Origin: Callaeas wilsoni
Taxonomy: Eukaryota; Chordata; Aves; Passeriformes; Callaeidae
Assembly: GCA_013398955.1 (NCBI GenBank)
Contig: VWPU01009590.1
Location: 4,822 to 68,821, forward strand
Reading direction: 5' to 3'
DNA: 64,000 nt
Shown here: positions 13,298 through 23,900 of the stretch, in pieces
Layout: every line of letters starts with the position of its first letter
How positions within the stretch are numbered: position 1 is the stretch's first letter
Notes under the pieces: generated by a model
Seen by the model: only the letters and a program-made list of their open reading frames with translations
Databases searched by the model: none
What the model was told of the DNA's origin: nothing
Position numbers and translations under genes: made by a program

Positions 13298-14591
13298 GAA
13301 AATGCAACCGCACAGCATCTCAATGCACATATAAATAGGCTACTGGGTTAGAAAAACTTTTATTGTACATGAAGACCTGTTCAGAGGCTGGCTGAATCAC
13401 AGCACACTGATGAAACTGCCACCTGAAAAGGAAAGAGAAGAGAATAGTCACTCCAGGCCCATGATGAGCTGCCTGTAAGGGAAACGATGATGCCCCCTTG
13501 AGCACTCACAGGTGCCACCCCTGTGGTAGCCCAGGGCCATAGGGAGCCACTGGCTCGGCAGTTCCTTTTCCATCAGGGATCTTGTGTTTGCAAATGGTTA
13601 TTATGACATCCCTGCAGTGGCATCATTTCCTGGGGATATTTTCTCCCTTCCAAGCCAGAATTTAGCCCCATATAGTAATATTTCAATCTTTACATACATG
13701 TTTCTGTCAGACTAAAAGGCTTATATCTGTTAATAGCCTACTAAAAACGTCTTTCCTGCTGCGAAAATACTTCAAATGAACCAGAAAAACACAGCAATTT
13801 AAAACTAATATTAATGAAACATTGCCTAAATCCACCAGAGTTACCAGCCAGTACCAGAGCAGCACACCACAAAGTATGCAGAACACTACGAGGAATCTGG
13901 TGTTTCAAGTGAAATCAAGCTAGAGTCATAAAAGTGTCTATACTTAACAGTACATTTCCTGCAGATTTGTTCCCCTTTGCAAGTTCTAGATCTGAAAATG
14001 TATTTTAAGTGTCCTTTCATCAGCCAAGTAAGGCTGGAAAAGAAAACTGTGAAAAGTTCCACCAGTCTAGAGGGATTTGACAGCAGTATCATGCATGACA
14101 GTCATAAAAGGTGTATCATTAATTCAGTGCATCCTCAGGCTTCCAACAGTGCTGCATCTGCTACTCAGTACCGCCTTGTTACTCTCTTTGTTACTGCCCT
14201 CATTAGACTGACTTTCTGAGTGAGCGATCAGTTCTCACTGCTTGGCATTCCTGCTCTAGTGCTGCTCTTAGCAGTTTTATTTCCAAGCCTACCTGTGCAC
14301 AAGCTTTCAAAGATCACTCTTACCACTCATGATTAAAGACCCGTTACTAGGACCAGAGTCTGTGAATTTTTATTGTCAACATAACACAAACAAGTATTTA
14401 AACCTGGAGACAACTTTCAATTTCAGCCCTTGTAATGGGTTAAAAACATCAGACTTTGGTTTCAAGGCAAAGTAATAATCTGTGGCATGAAGACCAAGGA
14501 GAACCAAGCATGTCCTCATATCTCAGATGTGTAATTTATTGCTGTTAAGATGGACCTTCTGTCTTGGACAAGAGGGAAAAATCAATATTAA

Positions 14592-14909
14592 TCCACTCAC
14601 ACTAGTAATGGAGAGATGTGGTTGCATAAAGTATCACTGAGAAGTGCAGGACTGCAGCCTGAGTTTGAAGACAGATCTTATAGGTTTGCTATGGAAGCAA
14701 TAGACCATAACAATGTATCTGATATGGAAAAATCAATCACACTGCTACTAGCTGGAAACCGCATCTCTTTGAGGAAAGAATATGAAGTACTTCAAGCAGT
14801 TGTTAAAGAGAAGAGGTTTTATAATTATTTAATCACTTTAGAGGTCAAACAAATTAAAATATCATTTGTCAGTATTTTCTCTGAGATTTGTTTTCAAGAG
14901 AGGGGAAGA
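14592..14909 (+). other. Protein-like open frame, possible exon or old retrocopy
   Basis: The frame is open from 14592 (after a TAA) to the TGA that follows 14909, with a first ATG at 14616 giving 98 residues. Its middle part, about residues 14-70, has balanced acidic, basic and hydrophobic content and looks helical ('RFAMEAIDHNNVSDMEKS', 'LLLAGNRISLRKEYEVLQ', 'VVKEKRFYN'), unlike the serine- and phenylalanine-rich chance frames elsewhere. A possible splice acceptor (CACACTAG) ends at 14605 and is in frame. A possible donor (AG/GTCAAA) near 14842 is weak. I do not recognise the family. It could be an internal exon, a retropseudogene fragment or chance. No partner exon was found nearby. Confidence 0.2.
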
Positions 14910-15296
14910 TGAGATTAATGTTTTCTCAGTGTTCATTGTCTTTATTTAAATGGTGACATATGGCAATAATAAAAAATACTGACAGCCTAGATGCATTATG
15001 GGGTTTTTCAGCTAGAACCTATGTAGACTTTCTATTTGGAACAGAAAAGAGTTAAAAAACAAAAATAAAATCTAACACATCAACATCTGTCTTTTCTTTG
15101 GGCTGAGAAAGGGTTATCTCTGAGAATATGTATTGCCAGATAACAAAGAGTAGCTATGAAGTCTCTTGGGTTCCAGTGTACAATGGATGCTGATATCTAC
15201 AGTCTCTCTAGCTGCAGTAGTATTGTTACCATAGCTGCTATTGTTTAACATCAATTACCATTTCTTCTAAAACTAAAAAGTAGATAAACAAACAGC

Positions 15297-15301
15297 CCTT
15301 G
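15297..15301. repeat. Target site duplication, left copy (CCTTG)
   Basis: Five bases directly before the TG end of the LTR at 15302. An identical copy follows the CA end at 16958-16962. This is the expected footprint of integrase-mediated insertion. A 5-bp duplication is usual for ERVL-type elements and some others. Confidence 0.8.
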
Positions 15302-15487
15302 TGCCACGGGTTGGACGCTGGCCAAACACCAGCGCACTCACAAAAATCCATTCACTCATTTTCCTCTGCTATAATTGAGCAGAGGAGGAGAAAGTACAAT
15401 TAAAATGTTCATGGGGTGAGATAAGGATTAGGAGAAAACACTTTAGAGGCAAAACAGGCTCAAACCTTTAAAAGGTATAAAGAGAAA

Positions 15488-15493
15488 TTTATT
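15488..15493 (-). promoter_or_regulatory. LTR polyadenylation signal AATAAA
   Basis: TTTATT on the plus strand reads AATAAA on the minus strand, in the orientation of the LTR and about 190 bases before its 3' end. That is a sensible place for the R/U5 junction signal. The call rests on position and motif only. Confidence 0.55.
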
Positions 15494-15930
15494 AACAGAG
15501 TTAAAAGAGGATAATGAGAACTAATACAAACCTTTAGAACAGCTTCTCTCTCACCACCCCCAGCCCTTCTTTCGTTCTCACTGACAGCGCAGGGAGACAA
15601 AACTTGGGGGTTTTAGACAGTTTTTCACCTTAAAAAAAAAAAAATCTTCCTTCAGTTCATTTAGGGAGAAGAGTCTCTCTTGCTATGCCATGGGGTCCTT
15701 CTCACAGGAGACAGTTCTTTGCGAACTTTTCCAATGGTGTTCTAAATTTCATGAGAGCAGTTCTTGCCAAAAAAAAACCTGCTGCAACGTGAGTCCCTCC
15801 CACGAACAAAGCAGTCTTCCCACAACTGCTTTTTCGTGGGCCTTTTGGTTCATGGGGTACAGTCTTTCAAGGATGAGCTGATCTAGTATAAAAGCAAGGG
15901 TTTTCTTCCTCTCTCTCTGAAATCAAGGGT

Positions 15931-15953
15931 TCTCTCTCTCTCTCTCTCTCTCT
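15931..15953. repeat. (TC)n dinucleotide microsatellite inside the LTR
   Basis: About eleven TC units within the solitary LTR, with a shorter CT run 20 bases to the left. It is a simple repeat that probably expanded after insertion. Confidence 0.95.
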
Positions 15954-16366
15954 GTTCAAGCCTCTCACCAGATCACAGCTTCTCAGCATCCACACGTTCC
16001 AGCGTGACTACCTTTTTCTCATAGGCTGTGGGTGAATTCTGCCTCCTCCTATGCACTTTATGAATTACAGGGAACAGTTTGTTATATTAGAGTCTTCACC
16101 ACGGCTTGCAGAAGAATCTCAGCTCCGACACCCGGAGCACCTCCTCCTCCCCCTTCCTCCTTTGCACCAGCCTTGGTGTTGCCATGTTCTCCTCACGTGT
16201 CTCCACCTTTTCCTTTGCTCTGACTCAGGGGAGAATTGGTGTTCATAGGTTCATTTGTTCTCAAGTTCTATCAATTGAAAAGTTTTTATAGAGTTCTACA
16301 CCACTGAAAGGTTGATCTCATCCAGGCTTCTCATCGTGGAATTAATCGCCATGCCTCTCACTGCTG

Positions 16367-16760
16367 GTGACATGGTCCCCGCCAGCACCATGTGGGCCAC
16401 TCCAGCCGCCCTGGTGTCTGTTCCATTTAGCTCCTCTCTTCACGTGGGGCGCTGAAAAAGAGGAGCCGCTGCTGCGCTTCTGCCCCTCTGCTTGCAGTGC
16501 GGCAGGCTGCAAGTGGTCAGGCAGGCAAAGCCCATCGCAGGCCGTGCCAAGACGGCGTTGGCCGCATGGCTGCTCTGGCCCCGGCGGCTCTCAGGTGTGG
16601 ACCGTGGGGCCGCTCCCAGCACCAGCCATGGGGCTGCGCGCGGCCCGGGATGGCCCCTCTGCCCCCCAGCACATGACCCTGGCGGCTGCGCCGGGAAGGA
16701 GCCCTGCAGATCTAGCTGCCCTCTCACCCAGGAGAGGGCAGGAAGAAAGAGGAACAGCGT
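16367..16760. promoter_or_regulatory. CpG-rich island-like patch within the LTR
   Basis: About 400 bases with far higher GC than the AT-rich surroundings and many CpG dinucleotides, including GCGCGCGG, CCCGG, GGCGGCTGCGCCGGG and a CACGTG E-box near 16441. It sits just downstream of the TATA-like box on the LTR strand, so it would be the start of an LTR transcript. I see it directly as a composition jump. A role as a promoter or methylation target is inference. Confidence 0.6.
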
Positions 16761-16770
16761 GCCTTTCTTT

Positions 16771-16780
16771 CTTAAATATG
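16771..16780 (-). promoter_or_regulatory. TATA-like box of the LTR
   Basis: CTTAAATATG on the plus strand reads CATATTTAAG on the LTR strand, about 180 bases into the LTR. Its spacing before the GC-rich patch fits a U3 promoter. A second candidate (TATAAAAA on the minus strand) is at 16290-16283, so the true start is uncertain. Confidence 0.4.
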
Positions 16781-16957
16781 TTATCACAGAGGTGTTGCTA
16801 AGTTCTGTAATTGGGCCAGCCAACATGTCAATCATCAGAGCTTTTAAGGATTGTCTCTACTGGACACAGTGGAAGTTTTGAGGAGCTTTTGTCTCAGAAG
16901 CAGCCTCTGTGGCTTCCTCCACCCCCAGTAAAAACCATATTCTGTTAACCTAACACA

Positions 16958-16962
16958 CCTTG
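16958..16962. repeat. Target site duplication, right copy (CCTTG)
   Basis: Identical to 15297-15301 and directly after the CA end of the LTR. The perfect match suggests that both borders of the element are correctly placed. Confidence 0.8.
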
Positions 16963-17354
16963 TTACATAGATGTATAACTTAGCCATTTTAGTCATGGTA
17001 AACCAAGCATCAGTGACAACATTTACCTTGGATGAACTCCTCTGAGGGGGTGAAAATACCTCCAAAAAGAGCAAGAAAAGGACACTGTATTTAAAAGCAC
17101 ACTTAATCATCTCTGTGAGATAAACAACAGATCTTAGTCTATTTCTGAGTTACGCTTTCTGGATCATAGCACAAATGATACTAACATCAATAGTGATGGC
17201 AGTAATATGCAATTTAATGGAAACAAACGGTTAGTGACGCTGTTCAAGATGATTTTCAGAAAGTTCTTCTGTGATAGTACTGAGGCTGAATTACAAATTA
17301 TAAGAGTTAACAATAGCTACTTAAAATATAGGAGTCATGGGAATGGGTTGAAGG
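16963..17354. other. Spacer between LTR and CR1, nothing recognised
   Basis: About 390 bases of AT-rich unique sequence between the solitary LTR and the next CR1 copy. It shows no open frame of note, no repeat and no motif worth naming. Confidence 0.6.
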
Positions 17355-17700
17355 TCACAGAAACATAGAATCATTAAAGTTGGAAAAGACCTCCAAGACC
17401 ATTGAGTCCAGCCTTGGACCAACTCCCACCATATCAACCAAACCATAACACATAGTGCCATAACCATAACACATTTGTTTCTTGAACACTACCAGGGATG
17501 CTAACTCTATCACCTCCCTGGGCAGTCCACTCCAATGCTTAACCAACCTTTTTGTGAAGAAATTCTTCCTCAGTGTCCAAACTGAACTTCCCCTGGCATA
17601 GCCTGAGGCTCTGTTGTCTCATCCTGTCACTAGATGCCTGGGAAAAGAGGCTAATTCCGACCTGGCTACAACCTCCTTCGAGGCAGTTTTAGAGAGTGAT
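17355..17700 (-). mobile_element. CR1 LINE fragment, 3' end, antisense
   Basis: The plus strand begins with the reverse complement of a CR1 3' terminus ('tcacagaaacatagaatcat', then 'ttggaaaagacctccaagac') and runs into the CR1 ORF2 end read backwards. On the minus strand a piece of that ORF is still visible as '[19 protein letters not shown]', matching the conserved C-terminal block of CR1 reverse transcriptase proteins. A small internal duplication (two 'ccataacacat' words near 17443-17475) interrupts it. Similarity is lost after about 17700, so the copy is 5'-truncated. Confidence 0.95.
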
Positions 17701-20700
17701 TGAAGGCCTAGATGAACTCCAGGTCAATTACACCCAACCGTCTTCCTCATTCACCAGTCGTGTCATTTGGTCATTAAAGGACATCAGGCTGGTCAAGAAG
17801 GTTACCTGCAGATGTCTGAAGACGGCCCAGTTCCCCTTTTCACTAATGCAAAAAATTGCAATACTCAAAAGCCTCAGCTGCTTTTGAACATATTTTGATA
17901 CAAAATGGTGTTCTTGCAAAACATGGGATCTTCTCCTGTTAAAATGTTTACATATATGAACCTGGTAAATAACAAAAGCATGAGCACAAAGCTGCTGTTC
18001 TTTCTGACCCCTGAAAATAGAGTACATCACCTTAGTAATGATTATACACTGAAAATCAATCTGAAAGATTAATTATTCATGGTTTACTATCTATTGTGTT
18101 CTTTCCACTTTGACTTTTTAGTCAAACAGTCAGGGAGGAGGATATTATCAGCTGATATAATGTGAGCAACCAAAAGAAACTGACTAGCAAGTAGTCTCAG
18201 TGAGCAGACCACAGATCTTCACTGAGATCTTTCTATCCAGTCCCTGTCTGCAGTCAGCCAAGAGAACATATAGATTAAATTATTTGTGACTCACCATAAT
18301 GTTTTAAAAAGGGAGATGGAAGATAAAATACTTCTATGTCTTTTATTTCTAGCCCATTGCAAGAAGGTTATCATTTCAGCATCATCACATGAAACATTCA
18401 AACACGTTCCATGTATGGGTACATGTCTCATTAAACAGATGTACATATTGTCTCCTGTGTGTGCTGGATTTTTCCCCAATAAATTCACTGGCATTTTTCC
18501 CACTCTCACTTGTCTCAAATATTTTCACAGACTCTGTGATGGAGTATTTGATCTCAGACTAGATTTTTTTCCTTTTTTTTGGCATTAATGTGCATTCCTG
18601 GTAAAGCGCACTCTGAAAACACTGGAAACAATTAGTGCAAATAAACAATAGTCTCCACTCCTCTTGTAAAGAGGGCTGAAAGGAAAGTAGGATGTGGTAT
18701 AGAGTCCAACCTCGTACCCTGAAGAAGGTGTTATTGCCACTGAAGTCAATGGGAGTTGTGCGTGCTTTTCCAAGCATGGAGTCTGTGTACTCAAATAGCT
18801 AATGTTCTGAAGGGCTGAGGCTGACACTCCTTCAAGTGAAATGGGATAACCATGCTTTCTTTGAATAAGTCAGCTAACCAAATGAACATCAATATTTAGG
18901 CCTCAACTCTGAAGAAGAAAATAGGAACAGTACTTTCTTTTTGTATAATGAGACCCTTTTTCTATGTCTCTAAGACCTAGGAATGAAAACATTGGCACTC
19001 CTCTATAAAGTTGTTCAAATTTTATTGAATTATGGTCTTTATTATCTGGAGTTGACTGTGCAGCAGAAATATATAAAAATAAGCATGGATTTTCCTGAGA
19101 TGTTGTAAAGAACGGTCCTCCACCTTTTGGCATTAGTTGAATTTGGATCAGGCACTGATACTCATAAAGGTGCCAGCTTTTCATTTATTTATTACATTTC
19201 TTTTTTTACTTATTTATATTTGCTTGCTAGGCAGGTTTTTCCTTAAGCTCTTACAAGCTTTATTTATTATTCATTTTCATCCCAGGAAGAGAAACTTGAA
19301 ATATTTATCCACAGGATATTATTTTTTAAAAATACTTTCCACAAGTGCCAGATATGCTAAATGGCTAAATCCTTTCTGAAACAGCCAGCATGATTATCTG
19401 CTCTGAAATCTCACTTTAAAAAGGTTAATTATTCAAACATTTTACTCTAAGCCAGGCGAACAGTTAATAGGATGAAATAGTTACTTGGAGAGAAACTGTG
19501 AACTGAACTTCTTTCATTTCAGTAGGCTTTAGCTTTAATTTTGTTGGGTTTTATTCTTGGTCTAAGAAAATTAATCATTTCTGGGAAATGCTAACCACAG
19601 TGACAGACCTTGCCATGCTGAATGTTTTACAAGGAAGCTGTTTGGAGCCATAAGCTGCCACCACGAGCAAACAACTGACGGCCAGCAGTGTTTTTGTTAG
19701 ACTCTGACAAGGGAATCAATAAAAAGACATGGAAAAGGTTCAATCAGAACAGACACCACTAATACGAATGGCCTTTTGGGACCCACGGAAGCGTGGAACT
19801 GCTTTTCCATGTTAATTTCTCCTCACTACCCTTGGGGTTATCACCTTCTTTGGCCCCTGTTAATTAAAAACTGCCTCCTGTTAAAAGTTCTTTGGCAGGC
19901 ATTTGCCTTGTGTCAACTCATTTTGTTGGCTGCTGAGAGAGGAAATGAAGGGAAGGAGAATTCAGAAATTGCTGCATGAAATGCTGCCAAAATCCTTTCT
20001 TGCAACCGCCACTCGACACGAATCTGCAGGTTTCTTTCTCCATCCCTTCAGATACTGAGGCAAACTTACACATGATATTTAACAAGGCAGATTTTAAATA
20101 CTCATTATGCAACTGTCTCTTTTTATGAGGATACGGGTATAGTAGTAGCCCTGATTATGACTGTGCAAATAATTGATTTTTCAGATGGGAGGCCAAACAA
20201 TGGACAAAAAAGAAAAAGCATTTGATACATTCAAATAAAACTATGTACTATTTTTTCTTTGTTTTCTATCATGCAAATCTGCTTCTCTGCTCCCACTCCT
20301 CCCATACGTCTTCATGCTCATATTACATTTTACCCTCAGGGAAACTTACAAATTTCTGGCCAGTTTGTAAGAAAAGTAAGGGTAATTAAATTACATAGTT
20401 TCCAAGAATGGGAGGGAACTGTAGTAGCTCCATTTTACTTAATAGTTCAGTGATTAGGGCTTTTGTCCTGGATAGGTTCAATCTCACCTCTGCCTGAAGA
20501 CATTTAGATCCCTCTGTTCTAAGAGACCACAAGGGTATTCAAAGGGGAGAAGCCTTTCAAGTCATGGTATAGGTGTTCTCTCCTTGTGTATAAAAAATTA
20601 AATACTTGTTAGACTGAGGACTCAGCCACCACTGCTGAGATTCATTTCGTCTTTCTAACTCAGTGACTATTTCTTTATTTTGTGCGAAGGTGGAAGGTCT

Positions 20701-20885
20701 CCTGCCAAAGGGACAAAGGGAGCCCTAGCCAGAACACGCCGTAACAACACAGTTCAGGCACACCACAAGGGAAGGGAATTGAAAGCTCAGATAGAGTTTT
20801 GAGGCAGAGAGGAGGTGAAAGCTCCACTCTTGAAGCTTCCAAGGCTCCACTAGATAAGGCCATGGCTGACTTGCTGAACCTCGCC

Positions 20886-20925
20886 TCATCTTTCCCAGCT
20901 GTGAGTATCAGGCTGGGAAAGATGA
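20886..20925. repeat. Perfect hairpin, 14-bp stem and 12-base loop
   Basis: TCATCTTTCCCAGC at 20886-20899 is exactly complementary to GCTGGGAAAGATGA at 20912-20925, with a 12-base loop between. It is followed by a weaker inverted repeat (GAGGTC ... GACCTC) at about 20932-20956. It is too short for a typical microRNA precursor on its own and has no terminator meaning in a eukaryote. Chance is possible. Confidence 0.85.
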
Positions 20926-23900
20926 CCAGTAGAGGTCCCTAGGATCCCTAGACCTCCTGTGTCCCTATATCTTCCTGGAAATATCAAGCTGGCCAAAATT
21001 TTTGAAAGATTTCTCTGTTTGTATCTCAAAACTTCAGCTTAAACTCTTTCTCTAGAACTTTCCTAGACTAGTTTTCCATCCGCATTTTGGGTTTAGAATA
21101 CAGTGAGTTTAAATCCTCCTTTTCCAAGGCAAAGCAGCTCCATCACTTTTACTGAGTTAATATTTAACACGTAGCTATCCTTTAAAGGTTTAACACACTA
21201 TGTTTTTGATATCCATAAGACAAACATAATATATCTTCGTTTGATATTTGATAAATGAAAACAACATCAATGTCAGATTTACACGATCTAAGAACCTGAT
21301 CTATTGCAATAAATTAGGTAGTTGACATCAGACATCCACACCACCCATATCATTTTGCTGAAAGTGTCAAGAAGATAATGCTGGTAAATAATTATTCTCT
21401 TAAAAACTTATTTTTGCATAATTAACACCAACACTCTTTAAGTAGGATTCATGATTTGATTCAGATGTAAACATGAAACAGATTAGTGTTAGAAGAAGGA
21501 ACTATAATATCAGAGGTGAGTCAGGTGGCCATAGCTCAATGGCTGTTAGTCTGGCTTTTTATTTTAATGTAAATAACAATTTTTACTCATTATGCGTGAA
21601 TCAGATCAATCAAAATAAACACCTTCCTGAATCATGGCTAATTTTTAAAATCAAGTTTTCTTTCTTTCTTAATTTTCACCCAAAGACACATGACTGCCTC
21701 CCACCCAGAGATTTTTGATTAATTTATAGTGCTGAGTCCTCAATAAAGGTATGATCTAAACACTTCCCACACAGTTTTAACACTGACTATTAAGTGACAT
21801 TTTCAAAGATAACTGCACACATTCATTCTGTAAAACCTGCATATAAGGGCAGGACCAGCAATTCTCCAAGTAAAATAAGTCCTGTGTCAATTTTAGTGCT
21901 TTCATTTAAAAACAAGCAGTTCATCTAACTAAGTTTTTTCAGTTTCCCAGTTCTTCTTCTGTACACATATTTATGCCCATTTTTTGATATGTTGTGTTGG
22001 GGAAAATCAAGTAGGGTGAAGAAAAAGTATAAATTGGTTTGTAAATTAATGTAAAAAAACCTTGAAACTGTCTGTGGTTTGCATTTTCCAAGATATGGCT
22101 TCACTTCACCCTTGGTGGGAGTAAAGAATGCCATATAATTTTTTTTCTTATTTTCCTCTTTTTTTTTTCCCAGTGAAAATGAAAGAGCTTCAGGAATTGA
22201 AGAGTTTTGTTGTGCAGAATGAAGAATGAAGAACAATTCCTTTTTCAGGATCACTGTATGTTGCACATTCAGTGACTGCTGCTTCTTGATTAAAAATATG
22301 TTCAACCATGTAGCTGTAGTAAAATTTCATCTGGCTGAGTGAACTGTTCAAGTGGAATTAGCTGGATTTGGACAAAAGTCTCATGAGGGCTTTTTAAAAG
22401 TGATTATAGCAAGCATGCATTACCTCAATCACACAGTATCTGTTCCAGAAGGGAAAGGTCCAGTAATCGGTTGGCATTTTCAAGGTAAAACTGGGAGTCC
22501 TGTTTGCTTTGAAATCTCACAGAGATGAAAAAAAGTATTGTGGGAGTGACAAGCAAAAGGAAATAGCTTTGGGTAGAGGATCTTCTTCACCACTCAGTAA
22601 AAGAGAAATGATGGACTCTAGCAAAGTTGTTGAAGACTTGTCAAAATTGCAGAAGTGTTACAAATCTGTCATGACATGTTTATGAAAAGGTTGGGAGGAT
22701 GAAAAGGAAGAGGATATGCATTTTCTGAAACACCTGTCCTTGCAAGCATCTACAGATGCAAGGCAGAAAGACAAAACTCTGTGGCTCTTCTGATTACAAG
22801 GCTGGGGATGCAGAAGCATTTCCGCATTGTCCAAAACTGGCTCTGGCACAAAAAGCAGAGCACAGTACAATCCCAATACTCAAAGTATGATCATTCCCCT
22901 GTCCCATTTTATCCTGAAGCTGAAGAAAAAGTTCAAACATGTTAAAATACTCTGGCTCTAGATACCATGAGATTTGACTCTCTGTAAAACCCTCTAACTT
23001 CACACTATCAATGCTGAAACAAAACAGTAGCAACAGAAATGAGCCATATATTTGTTGATATCTCAGTAAGCTTTGGATTTAGTTTGAGCAGTAGCTAAAA
23101 GCTGATGCAGTGTTTATTTAAACTGAATTGCTACAAACTCTTGAGACATTATATTCAGCCCATACATCTGCACAATAGAGACCACCAGGGCTTTTTTTTT
23201 GCATCTTAAAACAACTGTGTGTTATTAAAATGCATTACAAAAGCATACACTTTGAAGAAATACGTAGTTCTAAAAATTACCTCTATGAAGCCAGAGAAAT
23301 GCCAGAAAAAGCAGATGGTGGGATTTGACCACGATAATATTCTACATTTTATAAATTCCAATATCACAATATCTGCAGCATGAGCCACACAGAACTGCAA
23401 CAAGAACTATTTATCATTTTAAATATGTCTGCAGGCTGCTGTACATTTTAAATTAATATTCTTAACCACAGTTTGCAAAAGCAACTAGTACATATCGTCA
23501 GCAATCACACATCAAACCAAGTTAAATGTTTGACATTGCATTCGCTACAAGGTAAGTAAATCATTCTAGTGTTAATAAACACACAATAAGATTTCCCTAT
23601 TCAGAAAGGTAAATTAGGTTATATTATCTCTAAATATATGGCAGTAATGCATAGCATGAATCCTGCTTTACTTTTTTTCTTCAGAAGTTTAATATTTTAT
23701 TACAGTAGAAGGGCACACAGCAGCTAACTCACCCCCTTCTGACAACGAGTTTCTTTGTCTAATTTCCATTCGTTTCTTTGGCAGCTAAAACACCTTGAAA
23801 TTACCTTCTGCAGCATGGAAGAATGATTTTTTTTTTTCCCCCTAGCTCTGGCTGTCAGAGTGATTAGAATTTTAATTAGTAAAGCAGTGAGGAGGGAGAA

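Larger units (their letters stand above)
8514..15296. other. AT-rich unique sequence, no certain gene
   Basis: About 6.8 kb of mainly unique sequence. It contains two small tandem duplications (9857-9896 and 13266-13297) and a protein-like open frame at 14592-14909, listed separately. A 161-codon open frame on the minus strand at 9012-9497 has lysine-, serine- and cysteine-rich content without a recognisable domain and is taken as chance. The region 10490-10680 is somewhat GC-richer and may hold a very degraded CR1 end, but I cannot align it with confidence. Confidence 0.55.
15302..16957 (-). mobile_element. Solitary LTR of an avian endogenous retrovirus, minus strand
   Basis: A 1656-bp LTR bounded by TG at 15302 and CA at 16957 and flanked by perfect CCTTG duplications. 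Read on the minus strand it starts TGTGTTAGG, has a TATA-like CATATTTAAG at 16780-16771, a GC-rich segment at about 16760-16367, an AATAAA polyadenylation signal at 15493-15488 and ends CCCGTGGCA. A hairpin with a 9-bp stem lies at 15362-15386. No second LTR, primer-binding site or gag/pol/env frame is adjacent, so it is a solo LTR, presumably left by LTR-LTR recombination. Its 5-bp duplication suggests ERVL, but class is not proven. Open frames of 129-144 codons at 16367-16881 come from the GC-rich patch and are not viral genes. Confidence 0.85.

Noticed and set aside
16367..16881. Overlapping open frames of 129-144 codons on both strands
   Set aside because: They lie in the GC-rich part of the solitary LTR, where stop codons are rare. 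None resembles gag, pro, pol or env.
20470..20500. tRNA T-loop-like word GGTTCAATCTC
   Set aside because: No acceptor stem, D-arm or anticodon arm can be folded around it.
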